The notes under the pieces are model-generated. The model was not told the DNA's origin. It searched no databases and was given only the letters and a program-made list of their open reading frames with translations. Both the position numbers and the translations under genes were made by a program. From positions 1 through 43,925 of the forward strand of contig CAKZXL010000947.1 in assembly GCA_937883885.1 (NCBI GenBank): a stretch of 43,925 nucleotides of DNA. Reading direction: 5' to 3'. Position 1 is the first letter of the stretch. Each line of letters begins with the position of its first letter. Shown here piece after piece: positions 41,647 to 43,925 of this stretch. The DNA is from an uncultured Aquincola sp. Its GTDB lineage: Bacteria; Pseudomonadota; Gammaproteobacteria; Burkholderiales; Burkholderiaceae.

Positions 41647-43044
41647 TCATTGCCATTCGGACAGGTTCGGTGCCGCGTCCGCCGTGGGCAGCAACAGGCG
41701 CACATGCAGCCCGGGCCGTGCATCTTCAAAGTGCAGTTGCCCGCCATGCAGCACCACCGTGGCCCGCACCGAAGCCAGGCCCAGGCCATGGCCCGGCGCC
41801 CGGGCATTCACCCGGTGGAAGCGGCTGCCCAGTCGCGGCATCTCCTCGGCGGCCACGCCCGGGCCGTCGTCCCGCACCGTGGCCTGAAGGCCGCCTTCGA
41901 GGGCCGTGGTGCCCACGCGCACGGTGGCGCCGCGGCCGGCATGCTTGATGGCGTTGTCCAGCAGGTTGGCCAGGGCGGCAGCCAGCAGGTCGCGGTCGCC
42001 ATGGGCCCAGGCAGGCTTGGACGGCTCGCGCAACAGCTGCAGGCCCTCCTCTTCGGCCAGCGGCCGGTACAGCTCCACCACATCGTCGGCCAGGTCATGC
42101 AGCGCCACCGGCTGAAAGCGCCGCCGGCGCGCGCCCGATTCCGATTCGGCGATCTGCAGCAGCTTTTCGCAGGTGCGGCTCAGGTCCTGCAGGTCGTCGA
42201 TGGCGGCGGCGATCTCGGCCGCCTGGCGGGCCGGCGCCAGCTGGCCGTCGCGGGCCGCCTCGAGCCGCATCAAGGTGCGCGTCAGGGGCGTGCGCAGGTT
42301 GTGGGCCATGCTGTCGGACACGTTGCGCACGCCGTCCATCAGCTGCTGGATGCGGTCGAGCATGCGGTTGATGTCCTGCTTGAGCAGGTCGAACTCTTCT
42401 GCGTCCCCGCTCAGCGCCACCCGCTCCTGCAGGTCGCCGGCGGTGATGCGCGCGGCGGTGCGCCGCAGCGCGCCGATGCTGCGCTCCACCGCCACACGGG
42501 TGACGAAGGTGCTGCCGATGATGAGCAGCACCGCCACCATGCCGGCCGCCAGGCTGGCGCGGCGGATCAGGTCCTGCAGCAGGCCCAGCTCATGCAGGTC
42601 CTGGCCCACCGCCAGCCAGGCGCCGCCGGGCAGCGGCTGCCATTGCAGGTACACGGTGAGGTCGCGGCCTTCGCGCTGCATGGCCTGGCGGCTGGCCTGC
42701 AGCACGCTGGCCGCATCGGGCGGCGCCTGGGCGTCCACATTGCCGGCCAGCCGCCGGCCTTCGGCGTCCAGCAGCAGGTAGACCTCCACGGCGCTGTCGA
42801 TGCCGTCGCGCAGCACCCGCTGGATCTCGGCCGCCACCGCGTCCAGGCCCCCTTCGGCATGGCGCGCCATCAGCTGCTGCGCGTGCAGCCGCACCTGCCG
42901 CTCGAGGGCCTGGGTCATCAGGCCCACCGTCTGCAGGTGGACGATGCTCAGGGTGGTGAGCAGCGTGATCGCCATCAGCACCCCGTGGTGCACGCTCAGC
43001 CGAAAGCCGAGCGAATGCCACAGCCGACGCAAGGCCCCCGTCAC
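41647..43044 (-). CDS. Sensor histidine kinase with HNLRTP phosphorylation box
   Basis: 465 residues, GTG start at 43044 overlapping the regulator stop by four bases. Transmembrane segments at about 20-40 and 163-183 enclose a periplasmic domain of about 120 residues. HAMP follows, then HisKA with His248 in SMAHNLRTPLTR, and the ATPase domain with NLLDNAIKHA, VRDDGPGV and GHGLGLASV. The residue after the phosphorylated His is Asn rather than the usual Glu or Asp. Its partner is the OmpR-type regulator just upstream. Location before tctBA suggests a TctE-like role in sensing organic acids, but the sensor domain is not diagnostic. Confidence 0.92.
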   Translation of the reverse strand: MTGALRRLWHSLGFRLSVHHGVLMAITLLTTLSIVHLQTVGLMTQALERQVRLHAQQLMARHAEGGLDAVAAEIQRVLRDGIDSAVEVYLLLDAEGRRLAGNVDAQAPPDAASVLQASRQAMQREGRDLTVYLQWQPLPGGAWLAVGQDLHELGLLQDLIRRASLAAGMVAVLLIIGSTFVTRVAVERSIGALRRTAARITAGDLQERVALSGDAEEFDLLKQDINRMLDRIQQLMDGVRNVSDSMAHNLRTPLTRTLMRLEAARDGQLAPARQAAEIAAAIDDLQDLSRTCEKLLQIAESESGARRRRFQPVALHDLADDVVELYRPLAEEEGLQLLREPSKPAWAHGDRDLLAAALANLLDNAIKHAGRGATVRVGTTALEGGLQATVRDDGPGVAAEEMPRLGSRFHRVNARAPGHGLGLASVRATVVLHGGQLHFEDARPGLHVRLLLPTADAAPNLSEWQ

Positions 43045-43775
43045 GCCGGCGCCGGCTCGCCCGCAGCGTCGGAGGGCAGGTTGAAGCGATAGCCCACGCC
43101 GCGCACTGTCTGGATCAGGCCGCCCGCGCCGGCCTGGTCGAGCTTGCTGCGCAGCCGGCTCACCTGCACGTCGATCACGTTGGTGCCGGGGTCGAACTGG
43201 TAGTCCCACACCGATTCGAGCAGCATCGCACGGGTGACCACCTGCCCCGCGTTGGCCATCAGGTAGGCCAGCAGCCTGAACTCACGCGCCTGCAGCGCCA
43301 CCGGCCGGCCCGCGCAAGACGCGTGGCGGGAAGCCAGGTCCAGCCGCAGCGCGCCCGCCTCGATCACGCGGACATCGGGGCCGCCGCGGCTGCGGCGCAC
43401 CAGGGCCTCCGCGCGCGCCGCCAGCTCGGAGAACGCGAAGGGCTTGCACAGGTAGTCGTCGCCGCCGGCCTTCAGGCCACGCACGCGCTCGTCCAGCGCG
43501 CTCAGGGCGCTGAGCACCAGCACCGGCGTGCGCTGGCCGAGCGCCCGCAGGTGCGTGAGGATGGACAGGCCGTCGATGCCCTGCGGCAGCATGCGGTCCA
43601 GCACGATGAGGTCCCAGCTTTCGCCGGTGGCCCGCGTGAGCGCGCTGGAGCCTTCGTGGCACACGATGGCGATGTGGCCCAGCGACTTCAGACCATCGGC
43701 CAGGTAACGTGCGTTGTCCCGGTCGTCCTCGACGATCAGGCATCGCCAGATGCTGAGGTGATTCAAGGGGTTCAT
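43041..43775 (-). CDS. OmpR-family two-component response regulator
   Basis: 244 residues. The receiver has the acidic pair in CLIVEDDRDN, Asp60 in WDLIVLDRMLPQG and the Lys of DDYLCKPFAF. The C-terminal winged helix has QAREFRLLAYLMANAGQVVTR and ends with VIDVQVSRLRSKLD and QTVRGVGYRFNLP. ATG 43775 matches the family's usual start; the frame is open to a TTG at 43892, but that head has no family similarity. No clear ribosome-binding site is seen. First gene of a likely RR-HK-tctB-tctA-uppP transcription unit. Confidence 0.92.
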   Translation of the reverse strand: MNPLNHLSIWRCLIVEDDRDNARYLADGLKSLGHIAIVCHEGSSALTRATGESWDLIVLDRMLPQGIDGLSILTHLRALGQRTPVLVLSALSALDERVRGLKAGGDDYLCKPFAFSELAARAEALVRRSRGGPDVRVIEAGALRLDLASRHASCAGRPVALQAREFRLLAYLMANAGQVVTRAMLLESVWDYQFDPGTNVIDVQVSRLRSKLDQAGAGGLIQTVRGVGYRFNLPSDAAGEPAPA

Positions 43776-43925
43776 GATAGCCGGCGACTCTGCCGGCAAG
43801 CCTGGGCCCTGGCGCGACAAGCACTTGCGCACCGTGGCGCACCGCTTGCCCCTTCGCGCGCGAGGATGGGAGCGATCTTGCGAAACAGTCAAAAACCGGG
43901 CGGCATCCAGGCGCTGTCGATGGAA

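Noticed and set aside
43776..43925. Possible coding or promoter content at the right edge
   Set aside because: No frame has recognisable protein similarity. A TTGACT on the minus strand near 43892 has no matching -10.

Overview
This is a very GC-rich window (about 70% by eye) packed with leftward genes that overlap by 1 to 20 bases. Two orphan Bug/TctC-type receptors, a TctAB transporter, acyl-CoA catabolism genes, and IclR and GntR regulators all point to a betaproteobacterium of the order Burkholderiales (Rubrivivax/Leptothrix/Aquincola-like). The assignment rests on gene content only. I saw no rRNA, tRNA, CRISPR array, insertion sequence, integrase or phage gene, and no intergenic gap over about 215 bases. 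The window reads as ordinary chromosome with accessory metabolic and surface modules.

Layout, left to right. (1) 1-5857, minus strand: an archaic (Csu/sigma-type) chaperone-usher fimbrial operon reading pilin, chaperone, usher, second spore-coat-U-type subunit. A methyl-accepting chemotaxis protein follows 28 bases later, and then a gene cut by the window edge. (2) 6071-8641: a NarL-type response regulator (plus) and a Cache-HAMP histidine kinase (minus), convergent. The regulator is divergent from the fimbrial operon across a 213-base region that carries an inverted repeat. (3) 8749-24895, minus strand: 17 genes with gaps of at most 33 bases, apparently one operon. It encodes a branched-chain-type ABC importer, a two-subunit transketolase, an iron-type polyol dehydrogenase, two SDRs, an acyl-CoA ligase, a quinone oxidoreductase, a two-subunit acyl-CoA dehydrogenase, a Bug receptor, a NIPSNAP protein and a crotonase. 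(4) 25049-26218: a divergent epoxide hydrolase. Then, on the minus strand, come an SDR-Bug-IclR operon and a GntR/FCD regulator. The main operon's promoter region and the GntR upstream region share two sequence motifs. (5) 29905-38720: an AdeRS-like two-component system divergent from a tripartite RND efflux operon that ends with an MFS exporter. (6) 38773-43775, minus strand: an OmpR-type regulator and kinase, TctB, TctA and an undecaprenyl-diphosphate phosphatase, nearly all overlapping.

The most interesting part is region 3 with region 4. The genes suggest import of an organic acid or alcohol, CoA activation, one or two beta-oxidation steps and a ketol-transfer or cleavage step by the transketolase. 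The substrate cannot be read from the sequence. No thiolase, oxygenase or sugar kinase is present, so the pathway must be completed elsewhere. Both acyl-CoA dehydrogenase subunits lack the usual C-terminal catalytic glutamate, and the crotonase lacks one of its two usual glutamates, so exact reactions should not be assumed.

Start codons were chosen by ribosome-binding site and family length. Several coding regions have in-frame upstream extensions that were rejected. Bases 43776-43925 at the right edge hold no gene that I can support.
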